Positions 1 to 12,042 of a stretch of 64,000 nucleotides of DNA are shown here, piece by piece. A program made the position numbers and the translations under genes. Below the pieces are notes generated by a model that saw only the letters and a list, made by a program, of their open reading frames with translations, had not been told where the DNA came from and made no database searches. Every line of letters begins with the position of its first letter. The first letter of the stretch is position 1. This DNA is from Trebouxia sp. TZW2008 (lineage: Eukaryota > Chlorophyta > Trebouxiophyceae > Trebouxiales > Trebouxiaceae), in assembly GCA_002118135.1 (NCBI GenBank), contig BDIU01000286.1, forward strand, positions 186,001 through 250,000, in the 5' to 3' direction.

Positions 1-1047
1 GCACTGCAGGCATTCACATATAGCATCTGGTTGAAAATGCTCATCTTGCGGCCCTTGAAAAGCTTATCCTGTAAGTGCAGAAGCCCATTGGTGATGCACA
101 GTACAAGTTTGGCATGGCATTGATTTTTTTGCATAACTCGACAGGGCACTGCCATGACCCAACTTGGCACATTTTTGCTCAACAACAGCCATTTGGCTGA
201 AGACAAGTTTGCGCCGCAAACGTGCCAGAGACAGTGCCTGATAGCATTTGTGAGAGTGGCAGAGACGAGCAGTACCTGAAACGTTGATGTGAATCCATCA
301 AAACCCAGATAAGTTAGCATCAGCAAAAGCCCTTTCAAGCTGGATTGCTTTTCTTGATTGTGGTGGGTTTTGGCGTTGAGCAGGAAGCATGTGCATCCAG
401 CAATCACAGTGGCAGCAATGAGGTAATCCTTAGTAGCGTATGACTTGCGAGCAATGAGCGTTCCCCAGATCATCACTGGGATCATCTTTGCGCATTTGCC
501 AAGGGTTTGCATGGGAAAGGAAATGTGCTTGAGAGCCTCATATTGACAGGAAGTGGCAATGACGTTGCTGAAGGACACTGCTGCATAGCTTGTCAGAGGG
601 GCTTGAGGATGTAGTGAAGTTTTCTGTATCTGCATGTGGTTTGGAAACAGTGTAAGTTGTGAATGCTTGCCATTTACATCACAGGACACAAATAGACAGT
701 GTGAATGATGAGTGCAAAGCGTTCATGCCCAGATGTACAGCTTGCATCAGAAACTGCAATACTCGTTGATGGGCTTACTCTCAAGGCTCCCAAAGCCAGA
801 ATGCATGTCATCAATCGATTGCATAAGACTAGAAACACGGACCATGTGAACCTGTTGTCATTTTGGCCAAAGGGCACTGTCATGATCCGTTCCTGCCAAT
901 CATGTGGGGAGTTTATTTGCGTTAAGGTAATGGCGAAGCTGGTACAGCAATCATCATCGGACATTGACGCACCTGTAAAATGCTGTAACAAACGAGGCAC
1001 AGCATTATGCCGCTGGCACACGCTGCCAGGTGTACAGTGGCGTTCAT
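1..1047 (-). CDS. SLC35B-type nucleotide-sulfate/nucleotide-sugar transporter, 3' part missing
   Basis: Drug/metabolite-transporter fold protein of the SLC35B group, which carries PAPS or UDP-sugars into the Golgi or ER lumen. Exons on the minus strand: 1047-973, 892-779, 629-276 and 68 to beyond base 1. All junctions are GT-AG and the phases agree, giving about 203 residues before the window edge. Family motifs in order are LQERIMTVPFG, the helix with FLVLCNRLMT, SNVIATSCQYEALKHISFP, QTLGKCAKMIPVMIWG and GFDGFTSTFQDKLFKG. The gene starts at the ATG at 1047, in frame after an upstream stop, so the N-terminus is short: 25 residues of one hydrophobic helix before LQERIM. Subfamily motifs suit the PAPS transporter (SLC35B2) or the UDP-galactose transporter equally. 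It lies head-to-head with the coiled-coil gene at 1637. The family call is firm; the substrate is inference. Confidence 0.85.
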
Positions 1048-1636
1048 TGTGTTAAGACGACTGTGGTGCAGCGCTTTACTAGCTCATCAAGCTTGACATG
1101 GCTCTGCTTGCCGTTGCCTCCATAGGTCGTGCATACTCGGAGCTTTCAGCTGATCCAAGCAAGTGGAGGGCTGCCGGTAACAACGGGGAGATTGCGACAC
1201 AGGCGCAGCTTGGGCGCCGTCTTAGCATGCATGGGCGCTTTGCTCGCTATCCAGAAGCAGCAAAGGGATCGCAAGCATGCATCTGTCGCTATGCAGGTTG
1301 CAGTCCGCAAAGCAAAGGGCGTATTGCAGAGGTCAGGGGTGATAAATTCGTCCTGCCCCCCGTGCGCATGACTAATGTTAATAAAGTTTTGAGCCCTCGG
1401 TCAAAGCAATAAGCCATCAACACTCAACGAGCCGCTCCGCCGCGTCGCATTGTATCGTAACATTGCGCCGGCGCGGCGAGCTCATCTGCACCAGCGAGCT
1501 TACCTAGCATTGCTTGAGACCCTGTTCAGCAGCTTACAAGCTGTTCGCTTGTGGTGATTGAAGCTACATGTCCGCAACGCTGCCGCAGAACGTGTACGCT
1601 ACACGTGTGGTCTGAAAAGGGACTAGCAGCGCTCAA
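1048..1636. promoter_or_regulatory. Shared upstream region of a divergent gene pair
   Basis: Gap of 589 bp between the start codons of the minus-strand transporter and the plus-strand coiled-coil gene. It holds short open frames on both strands that match nothing I recognise, and a CG-rich stretch near 1430-1500. I see no clear TATA box. The promoter role is inferred from position only. Confidence 0.4.
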
Positions 1637-4600
1637 ATGACCACCAGCAGCACGGAGAAGGAGTTGTTGGTGAGCTTCAAGAAGCGTTGTCAGCAGTCTG
1701 TGCTCAAGGCAAGCTTCACAAGCCACGAGCTGAAGGGCCCAGCTGACAGTGTATAAGCTGCACATTGCAGGCGTTGCTACGACAGCGTGATGTTGACTTG
1801 GAGGAGCGTGGCAAACTGCTGCTGAAGACCAAGGTAAAGCTAACACTGACCTCCTGATGGTCAAGCTGGCTTTATGGCCATAAGCTGGAGCAGCTTTGTA
1901 GCATCTTTCACCCTTGCTGCAGGTTGCCATTGAACAATTGCAGCAGGAGCTCAGTGCAAGCAGGAAGGAAGAGGAGGTCTTCAAGGAGGAGGCTCGCAAG
2001 GTGCTGTCGCTTACCTGTTTCAGGGCTGTTCACTCATCTGTTTGCAAACTCTAAATGTTAGAGTTGCATCTGCTTGCAACATTGCCAATACAACTTGCTG
2101 CCTCCCTTCTGCTGTATTGTCCAAATGGCATGCATCACAGAGTGGCTGCTGCGCATGCTGTAGCCCTTGTTGCCATTTCATGCCCACTTTGATTGCTTGA
2201 CAAAGTCTTTCATTGCAAAATATCGTGCTGATACCTACGGGGCAGTCAGGCTGCAAATCACGCGGCTGCCTGGGGGGCCGTCTTGTAAACCATCATTGTC
2301 ACACAACGTAGAACATGACTTGCGCCGCCACACACATATAGCTCTTGCGCTGGAGGAAACAATCTTTATTGTTGCAACAGGCGTATGAGGATCAGCTTGG
2401 TCAAGCCAGGGCCATTCAGGCTCAGCTGCAGCTCTGTGAAGAAGAGCTGGAGGCACGCACACACGACCTTACCCGATATGCTGCTGAGAACCGCAACCTG
2501 CAGGCAAGACTCTCACACCATGTGCTTCAAATGCAACACATGTCTGGCAGGCTTAGGGCTGACGTTGTACACGAGACATATCAGTGCCTGAACACCAGGT
2601 GCATGAGACTTGATTGAAAGCAGACCATGAGACCGTGTGACTCATATGATTGCCTGTATAATTCAGAGCATACCAGGAATTAGACAAAGAGCTTGACCTA
2701 AGTCTGGTACACGTTCACTCTCATGGCAAAGAGCTGGAAGCAGAGATGGACAGCATTGGACAGTAAGCTGACCAGCAGCCACAGCAGTAATCTGCCAGCA
2801 GCCTTGGCGCGCTGATCTGTGTCCTTCGCGTAGTTGTGCTGATCTGTGTCCTTCGTATAGTCATGAACACCACGTATGGACAGCATGGGATGCTGAGCTA
2901 GAGGTAGAGCTGGATAGTGTACGTAAAGAGCAACAGCTGCATCAGCCAGTTGGAAAAGAGCAGCAAGGACCAGTCATCTGTGGGCATTCATTGCAAGCAT
3001 GTAACCATTTTAATCAAGAAATGCCATGCATTTACAGGTGCAAGGCGCTGAGCTAGAGGCAGAACTGGACAGTGTACGTGAGGAGGCCAACAGCCGCATC
3101 AGTCAGCTGGAGGAGAGCACCAAGGAGCAGACTCGCACAGGGCAGCAGCAGCAGCAGTCCTTGCATGCCTGGCTGTCTTCCCTTTGTAGTCACCAATAGC
3201 TGTGCTTCTTCAGGTGCGGGGTGCAGAGCTGGAGGCAGAATTGGACAGTGTGCGAGAAGAGGCCAACAGCCGCATCAGCCAGCTGGAGGAGAGTACCAAG
3301 GAGCAGACTCGCACAGGGCAGCAGCAGCAGTCGGAGCTGCAGACGCGGCGCAAGGAGGTGGCAGACTTGCAGGCCAAGCTGCAGAACCGCTCTGGTGCCT
3401 TGGCTGACCATTCTGAGCGGGCAAAGCAGTTGCAGCAGGTGGGCTCTTGAGACTACCTACATGGTCCAATCTGCATTTCACATGGCACAGCAAGTTGCAT
3501 CAGCTTTTGTGTATGCTACCTGTCGTTTTGTCTGTCCCAAATCTGCACCAATGTGCACATGCACCGGGTCTTAGCACTTTACCCAGTGACGTACGTGTGG
3601 CTGAAGTTGTGCAACAGACATACACTTGTTTCAATGCTGTGCTGTCTCACAAGCCTTAAATTTGCTGGAACTTCAAGAAATTGAAGGAACTCTGAACAGA
3701 AAGCAGAACAACTTATCGGTTGATGTCTGCAGGAGAGGGATGACAGTGAGCAGCTGGTGCGGGAGCTGATGCGCAAGCTCAAGAAGCTGCAGGAGAAGCA
3801 GACCACTGCTGACCAGTCCCTCAAGGTGAGACATACATATGCATTGCACTGCATTGCATTGCATTGAATTGAACAAGGATCTCTTGCATGTGGCTGCAAC
3901 ATGACAGCATCAATTTGTCACAAGGAAGTGCATGTCAGTGCACAGCAGCTACATGACAGCATGATCTTGCTTACGGCTAAGTGCATGTGACCGCAGCACA
4001 TGCAGGGCTCGTGCAGCAGCAACTTTACAGTATGACTGACTGAAGCTAGTGCCTGTGACTGCAACACATACAGCACCGACATAGAGCAGCAGTATTACAG
4101 CATGTTTTCTGTCAGAGCAATGCATGCAGCTGCAGCACACACAGAGCTGGCATGTAGCATAACATGCGGCATTGGGGTGCTTTTGGTATTGCATGCAATT
4201 GCAGCACGTACAGCACCAACATGCAACAGCAAAACTGCATTATGGCCAGCTCAAGACAGTGCATTCAGTGGGTTGGGATAGCACAGGACCAAACTGGTTG
4301 GAGACAGTTGATGGCTCCAGCATGCACCTAGCTGGGCCTGCTGAGCCTGTCTAGCACACGTTTAGAATGATGAATGCAACCAGGGCAATGCATGTGGCTG
4401 CAACACATACAGAGTTCACGTGTGACTATTGCTACGATATGTGCAGGCGTCCACCGCAGAGGTGCAGCAGGCGCAGCTGAAGCTGCAGCAGGCACAAGCG
4501 GCTGCTGAGGCAGGCGCCTGTGCAGCTCAGACAGCAGAGAGGGATTGGCAGTCGCGTATGCAGCAGCAGGAGCAGCAGTGGGCCGCCAAGCACAAGGAGC

Positions 4601-7600
4601 TGGAGAAGCGATGGGCTGCCAAGTATGCTGCTAACTTTCTCATTGCAATGCACTGTGAGCACGGATGTTTGGAGGCAGTCGACTGTTGTGGCCCTAGCAG
4701 GGGTGCCTCAGCAGTATGCATGCAAATGGTGATGATGCTAACGACAGATGTGAGCGCAAGGCACCTGGTGCCAGTGTGCTGTGAGCATAAACCTTTGAAT
4801 GCCAATGTACTGTGAGCACAGGACGCCGCAAAGTTGGTGCTCAAAATATTTCGGGTCAAACTGTTCATCAGTGACAGTGGTGGTCTGCTAAGTATGCTGC
4901 TGTCCTTATTGTGCCAATGCACTGCAAGCACAAGACAGTATTGAGCTCATGACTGCTGGCTGACCTAAATCTTCACCACCTGGAACCATTCATGACATTG
5001 CTTTCAAGCCCACAATGGGCTGCAATGTGGGTACAGTCCTGCCACTGTCTTCACCAGACAGAGCAGTTCTTGCAGAGTCAACGGGTAAAAATAGATGCAA
5101 GCCCAGCTTTCTGCTACTACAGGCTAGTAGAGGCAGGGCAGCAGGCAAGAGCCCAGAGGGCGTCAACAGAGGAAGGCCAGCAGCAGCTGCTGCACAGCTT
5201 GCAAGGGCAGCAGTGCACAGAGCATAACTCAACATTAGCGCATTGATCACAAACATGGAGTGCAATGTAACAACAGTCTTGCCAATGCAGGCTAGTTGAA
5301 GCGGGGCTACAGGCAAGAGCCCAGAGGGCCACCACAGAGGAAGCCCAGCAGCAGCTGCTGCACAGCTTGCAAGGGCAGCAGTGCACAAAGCATGATTCAT
5401 CACCAGCATTAATCACGATCATGGAATGCAGTGAATCAACAGTCTTGCCAATGCAGGCTAGTTGAAGAGTGGCGACAGGCAAGAGCCCAGAGGGCCACCA
5501 CAGAGGAAGCCCAGCAGCAGCTGCTGCACAGCTTGCAAGAGCAGCAGTGAACAGAGCATGATTCATCACTAGCATTGATCACGATCATGCAGTAAACCAA
5601 CAGTCTTGCCAATGCAGGCTAGTTGAAGCGGGCGGCAGGCTAGAGCGCAACGGGCCACAACAGAGCAAGCCCAGCAGCAGCTGCTGCACAGCCTGCAGGG
5701 GCACAGGCATGATTGATTGCACAGGCACAGTTTATCATTAGAGCATTGCACAGTCGCAGAGTACACTGTCATGACAGTGTTACTGCTGGGTAGATTGTAA
5801 TTACAGTCTTGCTGCTACAGGCTAGTTGAAGCAGGGCGACAAGCAAGAGCGCAGAGGGCCACCACAGAGGAAGCCCAGCAGCAGCTGCTGCACAGCTTGC
5901 AAGGGCAGCACGCCGTGCAGCTGCGCGACTTGCACGCCCAGAAGCAGCAGAATGACTGGCAGACCACCAATGAAAAGGCGCTACTGCAGAAGTGACCCCC
6001 TTGTCACGTCTTTGTTTTGCTGTGTTCTTTGTATAGCACCTTATGCATGCAGCCACATCATGTCTTTACATGCACAACTTGGCAATGTGCCATCAGATGC
6101 ATACTTGTATCAAAAGCAATCAGGCTTGAACTTTTCAGCATTGATGGCTTTGAGCAAGGGCAGATGAGTGACATCCAAACAATGTAAAATCTATCGTCAG
6201 CGTGGCTGCTTCTGCCCACAGAGGCTCTCAACATGACGCCTTATGGCAAAAAGCCTTTCTTAGCTGGCACTTGTATGATCAGCAATGAGGCGTGCGCCCA
6301 GGCATTGGGCAAGCAAGGTAGCAGCAGGTTTGAAGGCAGAACAAGACAAATCTGGGCAAGCTGATAAGCAGTGGCAGGGGCGCTTGCAAGAGGTGCAACA
6401 GCAGTGGCAAGCCAAACTGAGCCAGGGGCAGTTGAAATGGGCTCAAGAGAAAGCGGCTGCCCCTGTTTCTGCTGACTTCAGCCTGATTAGCGACGGCATG
6501 CGTGCAGGCACTGGGAAGGCAAGGTGACAGCGGCTGTGAACGCAGAACAAGACAAATCAGGGCAGGCTGAGAAGCAGCGGTTGCAAGAAGTGCAACAGCA
6601 GTGGCAAGTCAAACTGAGCCAGGGGCAGATTACTGGGTGCAAGAGAAAGCTGCGGCTGAGCATATCATTGATGATGATGGTGATCTTGATGCTGATGGTG
6701 ATAATGATGTTGTGTGCAGGCACTGGGAAAGCAAGGTGACAGCGGCTGTGAAGGCGGAACAGGACAGGACAGGGCAAGCTGAGAAGCAGTGGCAAGGGCG
6801 CTTGCAAAAGGTGCAACAGCAGTGGCAAGCCAAATTGAGCCAGGGGCAGCTACAGCTCAGCAGAAAGTTGCCACTGTTTTTATTCCCGAATATAATCTTA
6901 CTAGCAATGGCATGTGTACAGGCACTGGGAAAGCAAGGTGACAGCAGCTGTGAAAGCAGAACAAGACAAATCAGGGCAGGCTGAGAAGCAGTGGCAAGGG
7001 CGGTTGCAAGAGGTGCAGCAGCAGTGGCAAGCCAAACTGAGCCAGGGGCAGTTGCAGTGGGCCCAAGAGAAAGCGGCGGCTGAGCAGGCTTGGAGGGAAG
7101 CTAAGCAGCAGGCCGAGCAGCTGTGGAAACAGCAGCTGGAGTCCATCTCGCATGCCCACAGGTACAGTATGGCAACTTTTGACCATCGACAAAAGGCGCC
7201 CTGCCAATAGCAGGCTGAGCAGCTGTAAGTATTGCAGCTGAGCTCCATCTGTTAAGCATGCAATTTTCAATCCTGATGATGCTTGATGGCAGGGATCTAC
7301 CTCGCCTTACCTCTCCTTCCCTGTCCTTGTTTGGCAATGCCGCCCTTTCATGCTTTGTGTCCATTTGCTTTTGTTTGAGGCTCATAGGACATTGTGCAGG
7401 CAGGAGGTGGCTTCAGGCGAAGCAATGGCTGCGCGGGGCAGGGCCGCTGTGGAGGCCAAGCTGGCGGCCCTCACTGACCGCCTGCTGCACATGGCGCGCA
7501 AGGAAGCCAAGCGGGAGAAGCGAAGAGGTATGCCAGCAATGGATCGTGTTGGCTGTGACCTTTCCTTGCAATGTAACATGCCGCCACTGCACACTTGAAG

Positions 7601-10243
7601 GTCAAGCTGGCAACCCCCAATGACCACCTGCTGCATATGGCACGCAAGGAAGTAAAGCGGCAAAAGCAAAGAGCTACGCCAACAGAGCGTCATTTCCTTC
7701 GTGATCCTTAATGTATTCCATAAAATACAAGCACTGTCAGATGGATGCAAGCACTATTAGGTGTACGAGGGCAGTCTTCTTGTGCAGGCAAGCAGCAAGC
7801 AGTGCAGCATGTAGATCAGCTTTTGCTTGAGCAAACAGGCTGGGCTGCTTTGATTCTTTTGTATCACATCGTCATCATCACCATTCATGGTTTGCTATCA
7901 AGCTTTCATGAACGTGTCAGGTGCATGCAGAAACTGGGAGCTGCGTCCAAACAATGCTGTCCACACCCATTAGCACTCAAATGGTTTTTGACCCAACATG
8001 CGGTATTTTCGCTCTGCTTCTGCTGAATTACAATTTATGTAACAAACAGCTGACGTGGGTGCAGTTGAGTTGGTGCGGGCTGTTGAGGAGTTGAGGTTGG
8101 GGGCAGGATCTGAGCACACCAGGAGGCGGGAACTGGAAGGCGCTCTACGGGAGTCTGCTACCATTTTCAAGCGGGAGCTGCATGACAAGAACCTGGAGCT
8201 TGCTGCTCTGCAGCAGCAGCTAGGGTGAGACAGTAGTCGCACAACCCATGTCCCATCCCTGGCAGTAGCTGTGGCAGCAGCAGTAGCAGCGAGACGAGAT
8301 TTGCACAACCCATGTCTCATTCTTGGCAGCAGCCATAGCTATAGCACTGACAAAAGCAGTAGCTGTAGCTGTAATTTGTACAAACAGTGTCTGTAGCAAC
8401 GGCTGTAGCAGCAGCTGTGACAATAGCGCTGATTGAAGCGGAAGCTGCAGCAGTAACAGAAGCACCAGCAGTGGCTGAATTAGCTCCACGAAACTGCTGA
8501 TGTCCATGCATTGCACAGTTCAGATCCAAAGCAACCATCAAGCGAAGCTAAAGTGGCATGATCATGCTGGATGATGCATGTCTCAGCTGACAATGCATGT
8601 TGCTGTGACGCAGGAGTTTGAGAACATGGCAGGGACAGGCATTGGAAAGCATGTCGCAGGATCTCTCACGCTCCATGCAGTCATCTCCAGAATTGCTCCA
8701 GACAGGGCATTTCCGGTCAACTGCCCTGCGCCAACAGCCCCATGGTAGGGTTCATCAACAGCATTTAGCTTCCCCCTCGACGCAGCCCAGACATCTTGCC
8801 AGTCTTGCCACCCCCCTGGCAACCCCCCACTGGCTACAAAGGGGTGCCCTCCAGACCCCTCCCAACATGCAAGCCAGGCCTGCTGGCACTGCCACCAGGG
8901 TTCCAAAGACTTGCGCTTGGGGACCGGCTGGTACTTTGCCAATCCCAGCAGATTCTGACGCAGTCCCTAGAGCAAACACATTGGATCAGTCACAGCAAGC
9001 AAGGGTTGAGGCAACAACAGCAGCCAATCTGGGGATTCTAGATCCTGCATCAGGAGAGGGGGCTGCTGGGGACCCCCTTGATGCCCCAAGGCAGTCCCAA
9101 GGAGAAGAGGAAGAGCAGGCCCTGCTGCTGCCAGGCAGTACAGCTGAAGAAGAGGTGCTGGAGTCAGAGCTGCAGGCTCTCAGAGCGGCAAGGCAACAGC
9201 TGCAGCGTGCGTCATTGTCACAGGTAGGCACATGCAGTGTACTTGGTGCCAAATAAGATTTGTGCATGCTTGCTCAAGTTCCCGGCTCAGGCAATCAGCT
9301 CAGCCACCTGGTCAAAGCTTGTGACCACCATTTTCCTCTACTATACGAAAGTGATGTACTGGTGACTGCTATGATTGCTGTACTAGACTGTATAGCTGTG
9401 ATTGCCCAGTCAATGCCTGTGTTTCTTTCTCATCTTGCTTTGATCCAGTTGCAGAGCAGCTAGTCAGACAGGCCGACTTTTCAAATGTGTTCAATTTCAG
9501 GAACAGCTGCGGAAGAGTCTGGTGATGCGCATAGCGGACAAGCTGGAGGATGGCAGCCGTCATGTCCGGCTGCCTTCAGCCTTGAGCTCTGCACGCTCAA
9601 GAGCACAGCTGGAAGACACCATACCAGGTATCAACTGCATCTGACAGGTTGTTGCAACATGACATGGGATGTAGTGTTGATCATGGGCACAGTCTTGGCT
9701 TCTCTTGCTGGGTCTTTGCAGGATTGAGGCAATAGCTATGTGTTGAATGTATTAAATGCAGTGTAACATCATGCATCTGACAGGTATAGAGATGTGTGCT
9801 CTGCCCCACATATGGTGTCGAATATAGCATGAGTCAAGATGCAAGCCTGAAGCATTGCAAGTGCACGTGCGGTTATATGCTTGTGTCCTGAGCAACAATG
9901 TGTGTGTAGATGTCATAGGGAATGGTGTAGGCTGCCTAACGCACTTGAACTCGTGTCTACCTTCCTGACCCTGCTTACAAAACTGTTGTGGCGTGCAGCT
10001 GAGCGTTCCAATCAGGAGTTTGACAGCTGGCAGGCCATGCAACAGCCAGAGAAGGCTCAACAACCAGCATCAGCTGCTGTTGATGAGGATGAGCAGGAAG
10101 ATGCAGACCAGCTGCAATCATGGAATGCAGAGCTGACACAGCGACTGAACGCAGCCATGAGCAAAGCACAGCCCCTGTCACGGCCACCTAGACGGGCTAG
10201 AGCGCGGCAACATCGACAGCATACTGATGCTGCAGTGACTTGA
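1637..10243 (+). CDS. Large coiled-coil protein (15 exons, 851 aa), function unknown
   Basis: Exons: 1637-1708, 1771-1833, 1923-2000, 2381-2503, 2677-2706, 3214-3438, 3733-3825, 4447-4622, 5821-5991, 6922-7161, 7400-7527, 8050-8224, 8614-9223, 9501-9627 and 9999-10243. All 14 junctions keep phase and end in a single stop (851 aa). The start ATG opens MTTSSTEKELLVSFKKRCQQ. Residues 1 to about 490 are almost pure charged coiled coil rich in Q, E, K, A and L, for example EEANSRISQLEE and QQQWQAKLSQGQ. About 545-750 is a proline/serine/alanine-rich linker, and the end is basic (PPRRARARQHRQ). The donors after exons 1 and 4 are GC, not GT. The style suits a golgin, centrosomal or basal-body scaffold, but I recognise no GRIP, TMF or other diagnostic domain. 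Introns are full of partial copies of exons 6, 9, 10 and 11, so other isoforms are possible. Confidence 0.75.
2739..3165 (+). repeat. Partial upstream copies of coiled-coil exon 6
   Basis: Three decaying copies of the start of exon 6 (working copy 3214-3438) lie at about 2739-2790, 2895-2975 and 3038-3160. The last is nearly identical to the working exon for its first 40 codons and keeps an acceptor (tttacag) in the same phase, but runs into unrelated sequence without a usable donor. Confidence 0.8.
3905..4430 (+). repeat. Degenerate intronic minisatellite, unit about 70-80 bp
   Basis: The intron between coiled-coil exons 7 and 8 consists of about five diverged units, each with a core like 'gtgcatgtgaccgcagcac' followed by 'acagc..catg..cagcag'. 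Clear units start near 3988, 4045, 4118, 4187 and 4385. No open frame runs through it. Confidence 0.6.
4325..4375 (+). repeat. Dispersed short repeat in coiled-coil intron 7
   Basis: 'tgggcctgctgagcctgtct' followed by 'agcacacgttt' and 'gaatgatga' nearly matches uL13 intron 2 at 55566-55610 ('tgggcctgctgagcctgcct', 'agcacatgttt', 'gaatggtgatga'). Confidence 0.75.
5117..5991 (+). repeat. Five tandem copies of coiled-coil exon 9 start
   Basis: The motif encoding LVEAG.QARAQRA..EE.QQQLLHSLQ recurs at about 5123, 5288, 5456, 5623 and 5821. The unit is about 167 bp, with 198 bp before the last. Each copy has its own acceptor (ctacag or atgcag) joined in the same phase. Only the fifth, 5821-5991, extends into a complete exon with a GT donor. 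Copies 1-4 stop after the glutamine run and pass into intron sequence. Confidence 0.9.
6302..7161 (+). repeat. Four tandem copies of coiled-coil exon 10 start
   Basis: Copies begin at 6302, 6509, 6720 and 6922, a spacing of 202-211 bp. Each has an intact acceptor and an in-phase frame encoding HWxSKVxAxxxAEQDxSGQA and then VQQQWQ. The first three break off near AQEKAA or earlier and have no clear donor. The fourth runs on to a good donor at 7161 and is used in the model. Copy 2 has lost a few codons relative to the others. Confidence 0.9.
7595..7680 (+). repeat. Downstream partial copy of coiled-coil exon 11
   Basis: This stretch repeats the 3' half of exon 11 (DRLLHMARKEAKR) with several substitutions (DHLLHMARKEVKR). 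It lies just downstream of the working exon 7400-7527 and has no acceptor of its own. Confidence 0.75.
8225..8500 (+). repeat. GTAGCTG/CAGCAG-rich simple sequence in intron
   Basis: The intron after coiled-coil exon 12 is dominated by imperfect 'gcagtagctgtag' units. It gives long but meaningless open frames on the minus strand. Confidence 0.55.
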
Positions 10244-10638
10244 TTGTCACATATTGTCATATTTGACTTTGACCGCAAGTTTGCTGTCCATTATGGTGTC
10301 CTTAAGTCACAAACAATGGCATGACAGCTTGTTGCTTCAGACATTCGCAGACATGGGTTGCATTGAAATGACGGGTGTCAGAACTTTCGCTTTGTTTTCC
10401 TGCTCGACGTTGGAGCCATCAGACAGTAATAGACCTACAGTCCAAGTCGTGTTGCATGTCATAGTCTGAGGACAACTCTGCCTGTATAGTACACCTGCAC
10501 ATGATTTGGTTTGTCCTGGAACGCAATCAAATGACATGCACATTTCCTCTTCGCGGCCTGCTGACCCTGAATGCTGTCTGCCAGGCGTGCTGCCAATCAA
10601 ATTTGTGCTTGATTGTATGGAGCGCATACTCAAGGACA
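10244..10638. other. Convergent 3' intergenic region
   Basis: Lies between the stop of the coiled-coil gene and the stop of the minus-strand plastid-like gene. I see only short unsupported frames. It probably holds both 3' untranslated regions. Confidence 0.4.
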
Positions 10639-11873
10639 TCAATAGTTGGTGACGCCAAAGTTGCTGTCATCAACCAGGGTCCAGAAGGTCATCCAGAGAT
10701 TGCTGTCATGTGTCAGTCTGCGTTCCCATGGGATTGCCGGCATCAGGGCTCTCAATTGCTGTGCAGCTTTTGTAACCTTGCGAGTCAGCACCTCTGTCTG
10801 CATTAGGAGTACCAGGACTTTGGCAGGTATGTCACCTTGCAGGCAATAAAGATCCAACATGTGAAGAGGCATCAAACTTTGGCGATGAAACCTCATGTGC
10901 ACTACTACAACACAAAGTCAAGCAGATCATGATGAATTCAGGCTGGAATGTCACATATGCCCTACCAGCAGACCAATCTACAGCAAGCTGCACTGAACTC
11001 AAACAGAACAGCTGACAATGGATGCAGCTTCAGCATGAACTGAAGAGCATTTATGCATGAGCAGGAGGCGTGACTTGTAGGCAATGTTGCAATCTCACCT
11101 CCATGCACAGAAGGGATGGTCGCCTTGAGACAACCTGTGAGACATCAGACTGCGGTATGAGCTGCTTGATGCGCACCATACGCTCAACAATGCAGGTAGG
11201 ACTCTGGGCCATAACAGGCGGGTAGCGCCTGCATGCAGAGAGCACACTAGCTCATTGAAGACCCACCAGAGAGAAAGGAGAATCGGCAGATTGCGCAACA
11301 GAGTCAGCAGCAGGCACGCAACATACAGATTCCGCAATCTTGCCATAGACAATCAACAGGTGCTTTGGGTGAGAGCTGCAGAGCTCAAGCCTTCTTTCAG
11401 GCAGTCAATGGTGTATGAGCAGCATTTGCAACATACTCTGCAGTTTGAAGCACATGCTGGGAGCTGCCTCCTGCCAGCAGCTTTGTCATGACCACAATCT
11501 TGCTGATCATGCGGCCGATGTCACATAGCTCTGGATCAGCCTCAGCATGGTATTGACACCACAAACGATGGAATGCTGTCACCCTCAGCAGCAAAGTTGC
11601 CATGTCAGCAGCCTGAAGCTCGGCGTTTGCCTCGCAGTCGGCAAGCTGCAGGTATGCCTCTGAATCAACATGCTGCAATACTTCAACTTTCTGTGGGTCC
11701 AAAGTCGCAAGCACCAAGCTGAGCTCTGCACTAGCTGCTGACTTGGTTGATCGGGCTATCAGGTGAAGTGGCTGAGGTTGACGCCTTGACGCTGAACCTG
11801 CAAGATAACGCCTCTGTAATGCTGAACGAGCTGTCAGGGGTTGCTGCGGTCCAACGATGGCGATACTGGACAT
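10639..11873 (-). CDS. Hypothetical plastid-like protein with helical leucine motifs (241 aa)
   Basis: Exons on the minus strand: 11873-11437, 11228-11099 and 10797-10639; phases agree and give 241 aa plus stop. The first 50 residues (MSSIAIVGPQQPLTARSALQ and on) are rich in S, A, R and Q with almost no acidic residues, as in a plastid or mitochondrial transit peptide. The rest is helical, with two segments of the style 'RIKQLIPQSDVSQVVSRRPS' and 'AAQQLRALMPAI'. These recall short helical repeats seen in algal organelle proteins and loosely mTERF. I do not recognise the family. It is unusually close (169 bp) to the phosphatidylserine synthase start on the other strand. The gene model is good; the function is unknown. 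Confidence 0.65.
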
Positions 11874-12042
11874 TCCATGTGCAGAACAATTTTGATTTAT
11901 TGCTTGCCTGGCCTTATTGACCTATCGGAGTCGCACAGCAGGAGATGAAACGGCGTTCCTTTTAGAATATGCTTCTAATTAGAACCTGAGCCGTGTCGGA
12001 TCAGTTGACTTTCATGCATTGAGCCCATGCAGATTGGGCAGG
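11874..12042. promoter_or_regulatory. 169-bp bidirectional intergenic region
   Basis: Only 169 bp separate the start codons of the minus-strand plastid-like gene and plus-strand phosphatidylserine synthase, so both promoters must share this stretch. I could not pick out specific elements with confidence. Confidence 0.5.

Noticed and set aside
5117..7161. Regularly spaced repeats resembling a CRISPR-like array
   Set aside because: The units encode an exon of the surrounding eukaryotic gene, are 80-150 bp with acceptors, and the 'spacers' are diverged copies of each other.
8225..8520. Alanine/threonine-rich minus ORFs
   Set aside because: Products of the GTAGCTG simple repeat in an intron.
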